This document shows positions 14,805-26,551 of a stretch of DNA of 64,000 nucleotides, one piece after another. The DNA comes from Ciona savignyi (taxonomy: Eukaryota > Chordata > Ascidiacea > Phlebobranchia > Cionidae), in NCBI GenBank assembly GCA_000149265.1, contig CH002886.1, forward strand, positions 300,129 to 364,128. Reading direction: 5' to 3'. The notes beneath the pieces were generated by a model. The model searched no databases. It was not told where the DNA came from and worked only from the letters and a program-made list of their open reading frames with translations. Numbering within the stretch: the first letter of the stretch is position 1; every line of letters begins with the position of its first letter. A program made the position numbers and the translations under genes.

Positions 14805-16676
14805 TATTTGGTCAACTTACCAATGATTGTTACACATACGATATTAAAACAGGGTCCTGCAAAGTTACTTTAGTTAAAACGTGCGAAGCAGATTCTATGA
14901 TGTCACATTAGCCCACGCTCAACTACAATAGTTACTTTATGCATTTTTTATCAAACTTCTTTGAACACTTTAACCATAACAAACCCTGTTGCATTAGGAT
15001 ACACCTGTATAGTTCTCCACATGCGGTAGTTTTACGCAGAGATATAAATTCGCCTACCACCAGCGAGGTGCTATACCATAAAGCAACGAGAGCTCAGTGA
15101 AACTGGCTCCGACTAACTTTTCTGTTCTCGCCGCCGTCCGATCTCTACCTCCATTGCGTGGCAGAATATTATCGTTTTGCGCGTATCTTGCTTGTCGGGT
15201 TTCTACCAAATCTATACATGGTGTTCCATTTTAATTCTCATGCAATTGAAGGTTCGTAGGCTCAAAAAGTTTTGGTCCCCGAGCTATTGAACGTGACTAA
15301 TGGCCGATCTTAAATTCTTGCTTTTCACGTTCATGGAAATGCACTTGCGCTATTTGTCTACTTCCTTAACAACTGATAATATGATCAGAGTTTCACAGTA
15401 TACATGCTGCCATCGCTTCACTTTCCGCTAAACTTTCTGAGATTCGCGCCGTTTTAAGTGAAACGAATTCTGCCGGCGGATCAAAGCGAGCGGTGCCTTA
15501 AAAGACTTAGCACGTCAATAATGTCTATTCATCACTCTGCTAATTCTTAATTGTCTTTATTGTTGCGCTTTAAGCGAACAGGTATTGCGCTGTCGCGTGC
15601 TTTTAACTCGCCACAGATAGATTTTAAGAGGTCATTGGGAATTTTTCGAGTCACATTGTAAATACTGGCAACTCATCGACGATCATCGAAGTTATTTTCA
15701 GTTCCATGGGTTTCTACGGTCGAGCGATCGCGACATATCGTGTTTCGTAGACGATACACCGCATCGTATCCGTTCCCACCCCCACGTTAGTATACTGCTC
15801 TGCATGACGTCATGATGTTACGTCATAGGAAATGCTTTTTTCTAAACAATTGGACTGTGCATAAACGACAATAACTAACCGTTCAACCAAATAAACAAAG
15901 TAATAGTTGACATTCACCGCTGCTTAAATGTTTTGATTCGCATTTCTTTGAAATTGTTTTAATCCAGTATTAAACAAATTCACTGCTCGCCGTACATGCC
16001 TTTGCCCTCTTGAAAGCAGTTATAAGCTGATGCAAAACTCTGCAGTATATTTACACCGATGTACAAGTAATTAACACTGGAAAAGATGCTTTAAGGGGGA
16101 AATTCCGCAAGGAACTGAGCAAAGCGTTCCATGGAACCTGCTTAATCTGTAAGTGGAACAATACAAAAGAATTGATCTAAAGGGCAAGGCGGTCATAGCA
16201 TGATTGGACAGGTATATGCTGTATGGAATCAGCTTGCTTACGAAGGTACAACATGTGATAGAAGAACAACAGCCAGGTAAAACATAAAGGAACTCAAGGC
16301 GTATTCGAATGTAGATTCTCCATTCCATAAAAATAAAATAATACTAACTTAAAAGCGCGACGACCTACTCAACATACAAATAGCGAGTATACATTAAAAT
16401 GCATTGGAACATTCTATACAGGTTCGTTATGGGTTCCATCGAACATTTGTGCAAAACCGCATGTCATATTGCTACGTGTAATACCTACAGCATAAACTAA
16501 AAGGCATAAAGGGGATATAAAATCGCGAGGATACATTTGAATAATATTGCACAGACAATTAATTCCGGGTATTGCACAAGATCTTTGCATACACGCTTCT
16601 TTAAAGTATGTACAATAAACATTGGGAAGAGGAAAACATGAACGGGGAATGAGTGAGTGTTGCATCACGCTGGAAT
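14805..16676. other. Intergenic region between the two FoxI genes
   Basis: This is upstream sequence of FoxI copy 1 and downstream sequence of copy 2. No coding frame is convincing. A TGACGTCA octamer lies at 15805-15812. An AT-rich TATA-like tataaat on the plus strand lies near 15043, but it is not well placed for either gene. The copy 1 promoter should lie here. Confidence 0.5.
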
Positions 16677-19498
16677 TCACGCGAGGTTTGTAAACGCTTT
16701 ATCCGTCGTAACTTCACAAGTAGGTTCCTGTATTTGTGAGGGAAATGCAGCAGGATAATCGTCCAGGTAACCTCTTGTTCCTTCCTGTTTAAACCCGTGC
16801 TGCTGGGCGTTGTGTACGGGGGTGGTTAATAGGTTTGTGCGGATGTGAATGACATTTGAATAGGATTCAGCGTCCGTGTTCATTAACTCGCTGGAAGTGG
16901 AAACATCACAGCCTATGTATTCATGATCCCTACTCATCGTCGGGCCGTCACTCAACTTGGATTCGAAGCTTGCGGAGTTTGCTTTGCTCGGTATGCACAT
17001 AGCCACGTGGTCGGGCACTTTCTGTATAATATTGTTGACGTCACGCATATCAGCTCTTCGACGCCGCCGTCGCCTGAAAAGGGAAGTTTATTGTTTAAAC
17101 CGGAATGTCCAAGATATAAAATTAGATTGAAACTGAATTGATGAACGTGGGCACCTCATCGAATGGGTGGGTCGCAAAATGTGAAAGCCAATCATTTATT
17201 ATGACATGATTTTTCTGCCAAATTTGAAACAGAATCACTGGATCTCTCTTTATCGGTTCATTTTTGTGTATTCTTCGTATTCGATTAGGTCAAATTTACC
17301 CGCCAACCGTCACATAAGTACAATCGAATTAGTATTATTACCCGAGGAAGTTATAAAACCGTGATTGGCACGTCAATATGAGATACGTATTTTAAACAAG
17401 CTGTATATAAAAGCCGGTCGCTCTAACCATTTTGCGACCGTACATGAAGATCGAGAAACTACGTACAGCATTGTTTTATAAGATATCCAGTGGTGGAAAA
17501 GGGACCACATGGTAACACATCCAGTGGCGAAACGGATGTGAGAAAGCCGGAGCCGGAATTAACGGCCTGGTTACGTGGCGACCGTAATATGCGATGTAAT
17601 GCGTCACGTTTCCTGTCTGTCACGCTTAGCAGCACGCCACATAGCCATCTTTGAAAACGCTGATAATCGGATTATCCTCGCGATATTCCGAAAGTTGTTT
17701 ATGTAGTAGCGTGTTGATTTCCTCTGGAAACCATTATATCATCAGCCATTTGCCTGTCACATATTAATTACCTGAAATTTCCGTTGTCAAACATTTTCTC
17801 GCTTCCAGGATCTAACGTCCAGTAGTTCCCCTTTCCTGGGTCGTTATCGTTGCGGGGCACTTTCTTGAAACAGTCGTTCAGTGAAAGGTTGTGACGTATT
17901 GAGTTCCTCCAACCAGTCTTACTGTTTTTGTAAAATGGGAAGTAACTGACCACGTATTGATAGATCTGTCGCAGCGTCATCCGCTTTCCGGGGGTACTTT
18001 GTATTGCAAGCGCTATGAGGGCCGAGTATGAATATGGCGGTCGGTTGCTACTGTCGCCCTCTTCCTTTCCGACACCACTGAATTCTGGGACCACCTTATT
18101 GTCATCTGCCACAGTCGATCGTCTACACGGGCTTGCAGACTGACATTGACGGATCGGTGTAAGTCTCTCGTCGGTGCCAAATGCCACGTTGGATTCGGAG
18201 AAGCCGTTCGTTTCGAACGCTTCACTTTTCATCAATCCTTCATTTCTACTGTTGAGTCTAGCATACTGCCTTAGACAACCACCAGTGAATTGATCATCCA
18301 CTGCAGCGCTTCCCGGATAAGATAGAAGCGGAAGCTTTGACGCGATGCCGCTGGACAACTCGGTCTCTTCCTGCCCTACTGCATGAAAGGTTTCACGAGG
18401 ATCACTTTTCTTGCCCGAGTATGCCCTGTGAGCACCATGACCGCTGTCATATGTACTTAGTGATGCGTATTGGCAACTATTATTTTCATTGCTGTATCCA
18501 GCGTGATACGATTGAGGTACGAACGATTGACTACCAGATGAATAATTAACCTGGTAATTCGATAAACTTGTAAATGCAACTTGGTCGGATTCTTCTGGAA
18601 ATCTGTGAACATTGTCCCAAGCATCCAAGTAGCAGTTTTCTCCAGCATTCGTGGCACCCTTACCCAGCGTGTACTCGAGGTCATATTCGCCAAGTGGGCT
18701 CGGTATTTCGTTCAAATCAGAGGAGGCTCCTTGCTGTAAAGCCGCAATGCATTCCATTAGCGGTGATAGACTCGGTTCCTGTGACGACTGCTCGTGAAAT
18801 GGATAGCTTTGCTGGATGAATCCCGGGTCTTGGTCCGGTGAGGCTAAGTTTGGTGTCAACCCACAGCTTGAATTTGAACGGCCAGAAGACATGGAATGAG
18901 AACTATTCCTCCGCATATCGCTGTATTCCATTCCGATGTGGTTGTGTAATGGGCTGTCGTAATGATGCATTCCGCCGGTCACCGAAGCATAGTGACTTGA
19001 AGTATTCACCATACCAACTGGCTGAAAAGAACCCAGTGGTTTGCACGGCGTAAGGGGCGTAAATTCATATTTCGAAGTTTCCGTAATGTTCCTACTGGTG
19101 TCTTGTGAATAAATCGAGGTGTTTTTAGTTTGGTCGGGAGTAGCATTAACGTTGAACTCTCCTCTCACCTCACACAACTTTCCCTTGTGTCGACCATCGG
19201 TGGAGTGTGTGTTGTCGTAAAGTGCGGGAGAAAGGGGCGCAGAGGTTGTTGCAAAGTTAGTCGCCTCGGCGCTTGTCGCGTTTAACCGCAAACGGCTTCC
19301 AGCATGAGTTGTGTCAAAGGAAGCGCCATCACCAGCCAACTGCACCATATGAGCGCCCTTTACGCAGTTGCTTGGTTCCTTTCCCTCACGACCGTGGAAC
19401 ATACCTGTCCTGATCTTGATTGCGTTTGGAGTCGTATTTCCACCGTATGCCACCTTTGTACCCACGTTAGAACCGTATGAAGCTATCGCCTCCGCCAT
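16677..19498 (-). CDS. Foxi: FoxI-class forkhead transcription factor, copy 2 (long N-terminus)
   Basis: Two coding exons, 19498-17772 and 17073-16677, give 707 residues. The forkhead domain starts at about residue 486 ([15 protein letters not shown]), has the helix [17 protein letters not shown] and ends EKMFDNGNF at the exon edge. The intron (donor gtaatt, acceptor ttttcag) splits the following Arg codon exactly as in copy 1, and exon 2 opens with seven arginines. The 480-residue N-terminus is Ser/Thr/Asn/Gly-rich and looks disordered; it shares no obvious similarity with copy 1. The C-terminal tail is about 130 residues. Same strand, adjacent and same intron as copy 1: an old tandem duplication is the simplest explanation. 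A TATATAA-like motif lies about 70-75 bases upstream of the ATG (about 19567-19575). Exon 2 includes a TGACGTCA at 17036, probably by chance. Confidence 0.92.
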
Positions 19499-20772
19499 TT
19501 GATTCTATGCTTATTTGGTTTAGTACCGGGTCATTGTTCCATTATCAGATTTAACTTGCTGTAAAATTATATATTGTACACTTCTCATCAGTAAAAACCT
19601 ACTAATTCACAGTCTGTTCTATAAAATTACAGATAAACAGTGTTATTTACCTTCCATTTACTATATTATAACTTATTGTAGGTGGGTTGTCCGCCCGGTT
19701 GCATCCACTAAACATTCCTAACGAAGCTTACGTAAATACGATATGCGATACATAGACCTTATATTACCTAAGTAAAAGACAATTGCCGCTGCGGCCTGTA
19801 AATAACAATGATACTTCCTAAACTGCTACCAGGGATTAACTCGCATCATAAAACACGCCTCCATATACAAGCGATACCTGCAGTTTCGATGTGAGAGGTA
19901 AACTGTATTACTGTCTTTGTGCAGGCGTTCTTCTTCGCACAGTGCCCTCGCCTGCTGCACGTCGACTCATTTCCTTTCGCGTATAGCGCGTTATCTCTGA
20001 GCATCCACAGAGTTCGTTTTAACCAGTCCATCAATACATAAAAGTTAAGCTTGACTTGGACGGTAAGTCTTTACCGAGTTGATCTGTACCCATTGCCGCT
20101 AGAATCGAACAAATTATTACATTCTAGGATGCATACACTCTATAACAGCCGGTATAGGCACGCATTGTCTGTTCAGATTGCACCAATAGTTATGGAAATA
20201 AAAAGCGGAAGCCCGCGCGCATCGGAAGTGCTTCGTCTTGTCCTTTTTCGCGCCCGCTTCTCTCTGTCTGTTTCTTTCGTTCTCCTCACCGACTCGTTTG
20301 TTCTTTAATTTCTCCCAGCGGTCCGGTAAAACACCAGCGCGCAACTTTCGACCGTTTTTATGCTTCTAACAGCACTTAGTCATTTCTCCTCTTAAAATTC
20401 ACAGAGCTTTTCAAAATCTACTTTTATTCACCTTTTCCAGTTGAACACATCTATCCCTTAAACTCCTACTATCACACTACGCATTTGCGTTCATATCAAC
20501 CACTAACCACTCACTAGGTGCCCTAATACTTCATTTATTCAATGCACATTGCGAGTTCAACTAAACCAGAATAAAGCTTGTTCGGTCAAAACGCAATGAG
20601 AGTTCGCCAACCAACGAATTAATGACTGACGAGGCACGATTATTATACTAGATTTCGAACGACTTAATTGTTATTCTTTTGCCTCCAATAATTATGCAGA
20701 GGCGCAGAACTGAATTAAAAATGATGCACGATACGACAAAATAAGTTGAAATGGGATTTTCTGATGATGCTG
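19499..20772. other. Intergenic region between FoxI copy 2 and MRLC copy 1
   Basis: This is the upstream region of FoxI copy 2 and the 3' flank of MRLC copy 1. Possible minus-strand AATAAA signals for the MRLC occur near 20423 and 20536. I see no gene. Confidence 0.5.
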
Positions 20773-23633
20773 CTACTCCTCCTCTTGACCGTGGGTGACG
20801 ATGTAGCAAAGGGATTTGTAATCAAGATTTCCAGCCGCGTCGATCGGGGCGATTTCGAACATTTGGTTCAGCTGGGTACATACTATATGTTATATACGTT
20901 ACTTGGAAAGCATATGTTTTTTTTTACCTCGGATTGGTTAAACCTGTCTGCTTGCGTGGTCAGGATCTCCGCCAATCTACATTAAATAAATAAAATTGTT
21001 TTTGTTTATTAAAAGCAAGATTTTTATTAAAAAAATTGAGAGCTAAAAATGTGAGCGTCAACTTACACTTTCTTGTTAAGCACTCCTTTATCGTCGCTGT
21101 CCAGTATCTTGAAAGCTTGAACAATGGTGTCTTCCGGATCGGTCCCTGGGACAATTTGGATTTTTTTATGTCAAGTTGATGGTTGCGAGGTGTGTGCGAT
21201 GAAACAACGTGCGTGGGTTGTTGACGAAGTGGATAATTTCGCTCGAGTTTCACTAAACGAGGGTGTGTTTACGTGCAGTTGTGCATAATCGTACATTTTT
21301 ATATAAAGTGACCAATTTATTAGTCGTATTTAGTGAGTGCTTCTTGGCACAGGTATATGGGCTCCGGTTTGTGGAAGAACTGCTGCACTGCTGGATGGCC
21401 CGGAACTAGATGGCCGGTATTACGTGGTATTGTACCAGCACACACTCGACCGCAGTTAGAAATAATGCACCGTGCTTCAATAGACCAATCACTCTGTCGT
21501 CCACTTTACAGCATTGTTTATTTCTGAAGAAACGTTCTTAATATATGTTGAATAGTGTGTGTTCATTGTGCACATGCACCCTAGAGGTCTACACTTATGC
21601 TGTGTGCAGACGTGATGAATAATTACACCTTTAATTTTATCGCCCATCATCGAAAGAAAAACGGTAAAATTTAGTGGTCCCGGAGCGTCCTCCATCATTT
21701 TCTCCAACTCCGCAGCGCTTTTTACATTTCCTGTACATGTACAATGACAGCGCCGCCATATTGCTTTACAAACGCACACGCAATGAATAGGTGGGTTCAT
21801 GATATGTTGATGGAAAGTGAGTAATGGTTTGACACAAGATCATACCAGATATTTTGTCACCAAACATCCCTAAAAAGATCTGAAAATTGATCGGACCCTT
21901 GCTCTCTGCGAGCATATTGGCTATTTGGTCATCCGAAGGAGCACGGCCTGTGTGAGATTAAACATTATACCAACGCCGTACTCACAACCCGCAGCTGTTT
22001 TGCTGTTGTACAATGCGGCCGACAGACACTAGTTTATATGGGCAGCAGCAGCTGTTATATTATCATAGGGTTAAGCCTACCGAGGGAAGCGTAGGTGTCT
22101 TTTAAATCTTCCTTGTCGATAAAACCGTCTCGGTTGGCATCGATCATCGTGAACGCCTGGGAACAAAGATAGGTTATTACATTCGCGACTTAATATGGCG
22201 ACATATCGACTTTCAGCACGCATTTTAACATAGCTTTGTGTTGTGTAATGCAACAGCAAAAAACACCTTTATCATTGAGTTTAACTTGTAATCCGATGGG
22301 TATATAATACAACGCATGGTTAGGCTGTGACGTCATCACCGGAACTCTACGTTCGGCTGTGCATATTGACGTCAGACCAGCCAGTCGCCGGAAATTAAAT
22401 CCTGAAGGCTTTCGCTATCTGTTACCTTATTAAAGCCACGCAATTTGCCGTGGGCATTTTGTGTGGGAGTTTCAAACATACTTTATAGTGAAAAGTGGGA
22501 AATGAATAACAAGGTCGTCTGTATCCCAGAGAAATATTATTTTGGGAAATTCGTTGTTAAAGGGAAGAAAGAATTTAAAATTTACAGATTGCTTAGTTGA
22601 ATCCTTCATTTATCACAACGCTTCCTGTTTGAGAGCTCAACTGTCGAGCGTTAGTCAGTCGGGCAAATGTAAACACCGATGTTTACTCTAGAGCAGTAAT
22701 AGCCAATAATCATGGAGACGCGGTGGGCATTGATGAGTTAAGCTATGATTCGCGGTCGTCACTTCCGTAGCCGGTGACGAACTCAAGCAACCCGGCACAC
22801 GAGTCACGAACGGTTGCGGCAGTTACCTCTTTGAATTCCTGGATCTGAGATTGGTCGAACATGGAGAAGACGTTAGAGGTCGCTCTCTGCGAGCGTTGTT
22901 TTGATCCCTCCTTCTTCTTGGTCTTTCGGCTTGCCTGTTCAATGCATACGTCATTACAATGTTTTGTTTGATACCAGAACCTTTGACAACTAAAGTTAAT
23001 CTGTTCAGCTCTATACCGAAGCGCGTTATAGTTCCCCATACATGCTAACCACTTAACTTACCATTTTATTAGTGCTAAGTAAAAACGAAGAAACGCTGCA
23101 GATTTTAAAGTCCTGACAGGAACTTTGGACAAGCTTATCTCTCAACCGATACTAAACCAAGTGCCAGGCGAAACAAACGGCGATGTTAAGCGTATATCTC
23201 TTAAGTGGTTCTATTTTCGTAGCTTCGTCATTGGGCGCTTATTTTAGTTGTAGGAGGGCGCGTCGGCCAGCCTAATATGGCGGTTGGATGTACAGCTGCC
23301 TACAGCGGCTGCCGGGTCGCTCTTACGACTAGCCCATGTGCTCTTTAAGGATATCCAACGTTCTGTGATCCGAGCTGGAGCGTACGCTCCCGTGGGATCA
23401 TTATTACATTATTACACTCAGTCCGTTGGAGCGCAATGTAACACATAATAGAATAGTAATCCAACCAAGCTCTGTCTCGATTGTATTTCATAGCGTTTTA
23501 AATATCTATGCAGTCAGAAGATAAATATTACACGATGGGTCTAGGCCCTTGGGCGAATTAAACCAACTAAACAATCTTCATTATATTCTAAATACTTACA
23601 ACAATAAAAACAATGTTTTTTACCTTTTTCATG
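20773..23633 (-). CDS. Mrlc: Myosin regulatory light chain, divergent copy 1, with alternative exon 4
   Basis: Regulatory light chain of myosin II, which binds the heavy-chain neck and tunes motor activity. Coding exons: 23633-23625 (MKK), 22934-22827, 22156-22081, then either 21947-21846 (4b) or 21730-21629 (4a), then 21145-21067, 20976-20928 and 20871-20773. Either version of exon 4 gives 173 residues. The N-terminus contains [19 protein letters not shown], nearly the kinase-phosphorylated Thr/Ser site of smooth and non-muscle light chains. The first EF hand has an intact calcium/magnesium loop, [12 protein letters not shown]. The C-terminus is [18 protein letters not shown] then THGQEEE. 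A TATA box lies 76 bases upstream of the ATG. This copy differs from the other four in sequence, in exon 2 length (36 codons against 35) and in its first exon. A second possible ATG exon is at 23064-23062. It may be a cardiac, smooth or non-muscle type; that is inference. Confidence 0.9.
21629..21730 (-). CDS. Mrlc: MRLC copy 1, alternative exon 4a
   Basis: 102 bases, phase 1 at both ends, flanked by acceptor tgtacag and donor gtgtaatt. It encodes [20 protein letters not shown] followed by [13 protein letters not shown], the linker and start of the second EF hand of the light chain. It lines up with the single exon 4 of copies 2-5 ([20 protein letters not shown], then NFTVFL) with one codon fewer. 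It lies nearest exon 5 and is joined to it in frame at a glycine codon. Confidence 0.85.
21846..21947 (-). CDS. Mrlc: MRLC copy 1, alternative exon 4b
   Basis: Also exactly 102 bases with the same phase, flanked by acceptor cacacag and donor gtatgat. It encodes [20 protein letters not shown] followed by [13 protein letters not shown], the same segment of the protein as exon 4a: positions such as GPxNF, FL, MxGDKI and the split glycine agree. It lies 115 bases upstream of 4a. Including both would duplicate 34 residues within an EF-hand linker, so mutually exclusive use is the natural reading. The MFGDK ending is close to that of smooth and invertebrate regulatory light chains. Confidence 0.82.
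23062..23064 (-). CDS. Mrlc: Possible alternative ATG-only first exon of MRLC copy 1
   Basis: An ATG followed directly by a strong donor (ATG, then gtaagtt) lies 127 bases upstream of exon 2. This is the arrangement of the other four copies, whose first coding exon is the ATG alone. It is in phase with exon 2 and would replace MKK by M. There is no clear TATA box upstream, so it may be a relic of the ancestral first exon rather than an active start. Confidence 0.4.
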
Positions 23634-23708
23634 GTTGAGATGACAAAAAAGATGTTGAATATTCCGCAAGTTGCACACGACTGACTCCTTCCATGTTGTT
23701 TCCAAATC

Positions 23709-23716
23709 TTTTTATA
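23709..23716 (-). promoter_or_regulatory. TATA box of MRLC copy 1
   Basis: TATAAAAA on the minus strand, 76 bases before the MKK start codon, a spacing close to that of the other four copies (84-99 bases). Upstream it is followed by several AAGTG-type motifs of the kind bound by NK2-class homeodomains; that link is inference. Confidence 0.6.
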
Positions 23717-25125
23717 CTAACCATGTTATCATGCCTATCATAGCTTGTCACTTTAAGTTAATCACTTTACGTTAACCAGACGTACATTTTAATAAAACAG
23801 GTCTCTATGACTTAACGCTTGCGTTTGGAAGAGAAGAAAGGTTTTTTACTTGGATTTAAAGTTTTTATTTTGTTTCTGTGGTTTGTTATGGTGGTTCTCG
23901 TGGATGTTTGGGGGTAAACTGGTTAACTCGTTATCACAACATTATTGGCAAATTTACAATACCATCCTGCTTTGGTATCGTATACTAATAGTACACTGGG
24001 AAACAAGACGTGTTCAGTTGCCGGTAACATGGTGAGACAAATGGTGCGTTTCAAGGGTAAACGAATGCGTTGATTGGCGGTGTTAGCTCGAATGCCTGGG
24101 CTGAAGCACCACAAACAGAGCGACATGTTGAGCATCCGTGAAATCTGTTTGTCGTCAAATGTCGTAAGCTGGAATACTGTAAATAATAGTTCGCTGCGAT
24201 AGCAACGCGGTGACAAAACATTTTTCTCTTGTTTCGTTGACTCCATGAATACATGTTGTCGTTGAACAGCTTGTCCCCTGAACCGACCATCAGCGCAGAG
24301 ATGTTTGGAAACAAAGCGAAGTCATTCTAGTCGAAGCGTAATCTTTCACTCTGGAGTGAAATGCCGGGATATCATTCGCGACGTTCTGTTGTCATTCGAG
24401 TTTATACTCCAAACATCGCTCTATTCACTGTCTGCTAATTATACCGGTTGTTTTAATGAAACGTGCCCCAAACGGCCGACTAAGGCAGGAAATTTGTATC
24501 CATTCCGGACCGTGGCATCGGGTTTCCAGTATCAAACGCGACGTTTACGCATCCACTTTGCCAGGACAATGGCAGGAAAGCCGCTAACACTGTTTGTCTC
24601 GTGTTTGGACTATAAATACGAGCTCACATTCTTTACAGTTGGGTATCAAGCTGGCCCGTGAGATAAAACTTTCTCCAAAGATTGCATTATTCACGGCTCC
24701 TGGTAATCGAACTAATCAAAGACACCGACAGCGAAACTCAAAGAAACCGGTACAAGATGAAATCATGTAGTTAGACAAAAAACCAACAGTAGATCAAACT
24801 GCCCGCTTACCAAAGCTGGATACTTGGTATTCTTGATGTTAATCGATCCTAACCACACGATTCGCGCCGCGAAAACATGCATAGTCGGTTAAACCGTAAA
24901 TATTCTCTGTGGAGTTAATGGATCCAGAAATTCACCATTTACAATCCAAGCATCTATAATATCATAATTACTTGCATGTTATACTGTTTTGTAATATATG
25001 TAGCATACATCTCGTGAAATAATTCATCGACATTGGAAATAAAATATTTTATTATCTAAAAAGGACATTTAAACGTTTAAAAGTCTTTTTCAATTGAATC
25101 AAAATAGTGAAAGTTAGGTTGGTCT
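23717..25125. other. Intergenic region between MRLC copies 1 and 2
   Basis: No gene seen. The minus-strand AATAAA at 25048-25053 is the likely polyadenylation signal of MRLC copy 2, 73 bases past its stop. The part nearest 23717 should carry the copy 1 promoter. Open frames around 23.9-24.7 kb on both strands show no domain or codon pattern. Confidence 0.5.
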
Positions 25126-26460
25126 TTACTCTTCTTCCTGTCCGTGAGTGATGACGTAACACAGTGCTTTGTAATCCAGATTACCAGCGACATCTATCGG
25201 GGCGATTTCGAACATTTGCTCGACCTAAAAAATAAAACTTGGTTTCTCAACTGACATTATAATAACAGTAATCGTGGATGTGTGTCCTAGTGGCAAAACG
25301 TTTAATGGCAGATAAGTTCTGCAGATAAACCGAAATAAATTTTATAAAACTCTTAACGGCATTTACTAAAACACGACCCAGTTCTTGCCAAAAACGATTC
25401 TCAGCTCAATTTAAAATTGTGATTTAGACCACTTATCGCAATAACACGGTTGTTTTAGTTCTTTTTACCTCTTCTTTGGAGAATTTGTCGACTTGCGTCA
25501 TCAGGAGTTGAGACAAACTGCGATTGGTAAGTTTTGTTAGTTGGACGCATAGCCCATAAAATAAGGAATTGAACAAATAAAATGTATTATTGTTGAAGTT
25601 TAAAAATACAATGTATTTTCCCCGTCCATTGTGGATAGCAGTATTTTTATGGCTTGGTAGTGTGTTTTAAGATAATAATATTCGTCTTTATACATTAAAA
25701 ACCGTAAAGTTGCATTAAAATAAAATTAAACAAACAAGACAGACTAGAAGCCCTTAATATTAAACAGGGTTTGTGAGAATAAACAATAAACGGGCAACGA
25801 ATCTGCTTGTTTAATTAAAACTATCGTCCTGCACCTATCACAACACGACTTACTAGTCTTTGTGGATAACTCCTTTCTGTTCCGGGTCCAGAAGTTTGAA
25901 AGCTTGTACGATCACATCTTCAGAATCGGTTCCTATAAAACATAATGTAAGCAAGATGCGATGCATGCGAATGTGTGGATGTTACCGTGTAGTTTATCAG
26001 CCATCATGTTGAGGAAGACGGTAAAGTTGATCGCTGATGGGGCTTCAAGTACCATAGCATCAAGTTTGTCCATGCTGACGTCTCGGATTCCTGCATAAGA
26101 ATTGTAGAAACACATGAAGTGATTTGAATATTAGCCAAACTATTGAACTTACCTAAAGCTGCATATGTGTCTTTCAAGTCGATTTTATTAATAAAGCCAT
26201 CTCTGTTCTGGTCCATAATAGAGAAAGCCTGGATAAACACGTCATTAAATACACGTTTAAGAAAAAAAATATAAATTTAAAAGACCTCCTTAAATTCCTG
26301 AATCTTGTTTTGGTCGAACATGGAGAAAGCATTGGATGTAGATTTCTGGGCTTTCTTGCCTCCTTCCTTCTTTGATTTGCGTCCACCGGCCTAAATAACA
26401 TAGACAATTATCGTTCTGCGACTCTCTTTCTATAACTGTAAGACACAGCTGACTTACCAT
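25126..26460 (-). CDS. Mrlc: Muscle myosin regulatory light chain, copy 2
   Basis: Seven coding exons: 26460-26458 (ATG only), 26390-26286, 26228-26153, 26090-25986, 25932-25854, 25517-25469 and 25224-25126, giving 171 residues. The N-terminus is basic ([21 protein letters not shown]) and lacks the RATSNVF phospho-site form of copy 1, although Ser/Thr remain. The first EF-hand loop is [12 protein letters not shown]. Later segments are [32 protein letters not shown] and [20 protein letters not shown], ending THGQEEE. All intron phases match copies 3-5. A TATA box is 84 bases upstream of the ATG. The upstream DNA contains CAGCTG and a TCACCT T-box-like half-site (26.58-26.65 kb), consistent with muscle expression but not proof of it. 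Confidence 0.93.
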
Positions 26461-26543
26461 TTTGATTTTTTAATGGAGATTGATGGTTAAAGATACAAAG
26501 AGGATGTTACAAAGTTCTGTATGTTACTGGAGGCGTGCTGCTG

Positions 26544-26551
26544 CTTATATA
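26544..26551 (-). promoter_or_regulatory. TATA box of MRLC copy 2
   Basis: TATATAAG on the minus strand, 84 bases upstream of the ATG. Start of transcription is expected near 26515, leaving a 5' leader of about 55 bases. Confidence 0.65.
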
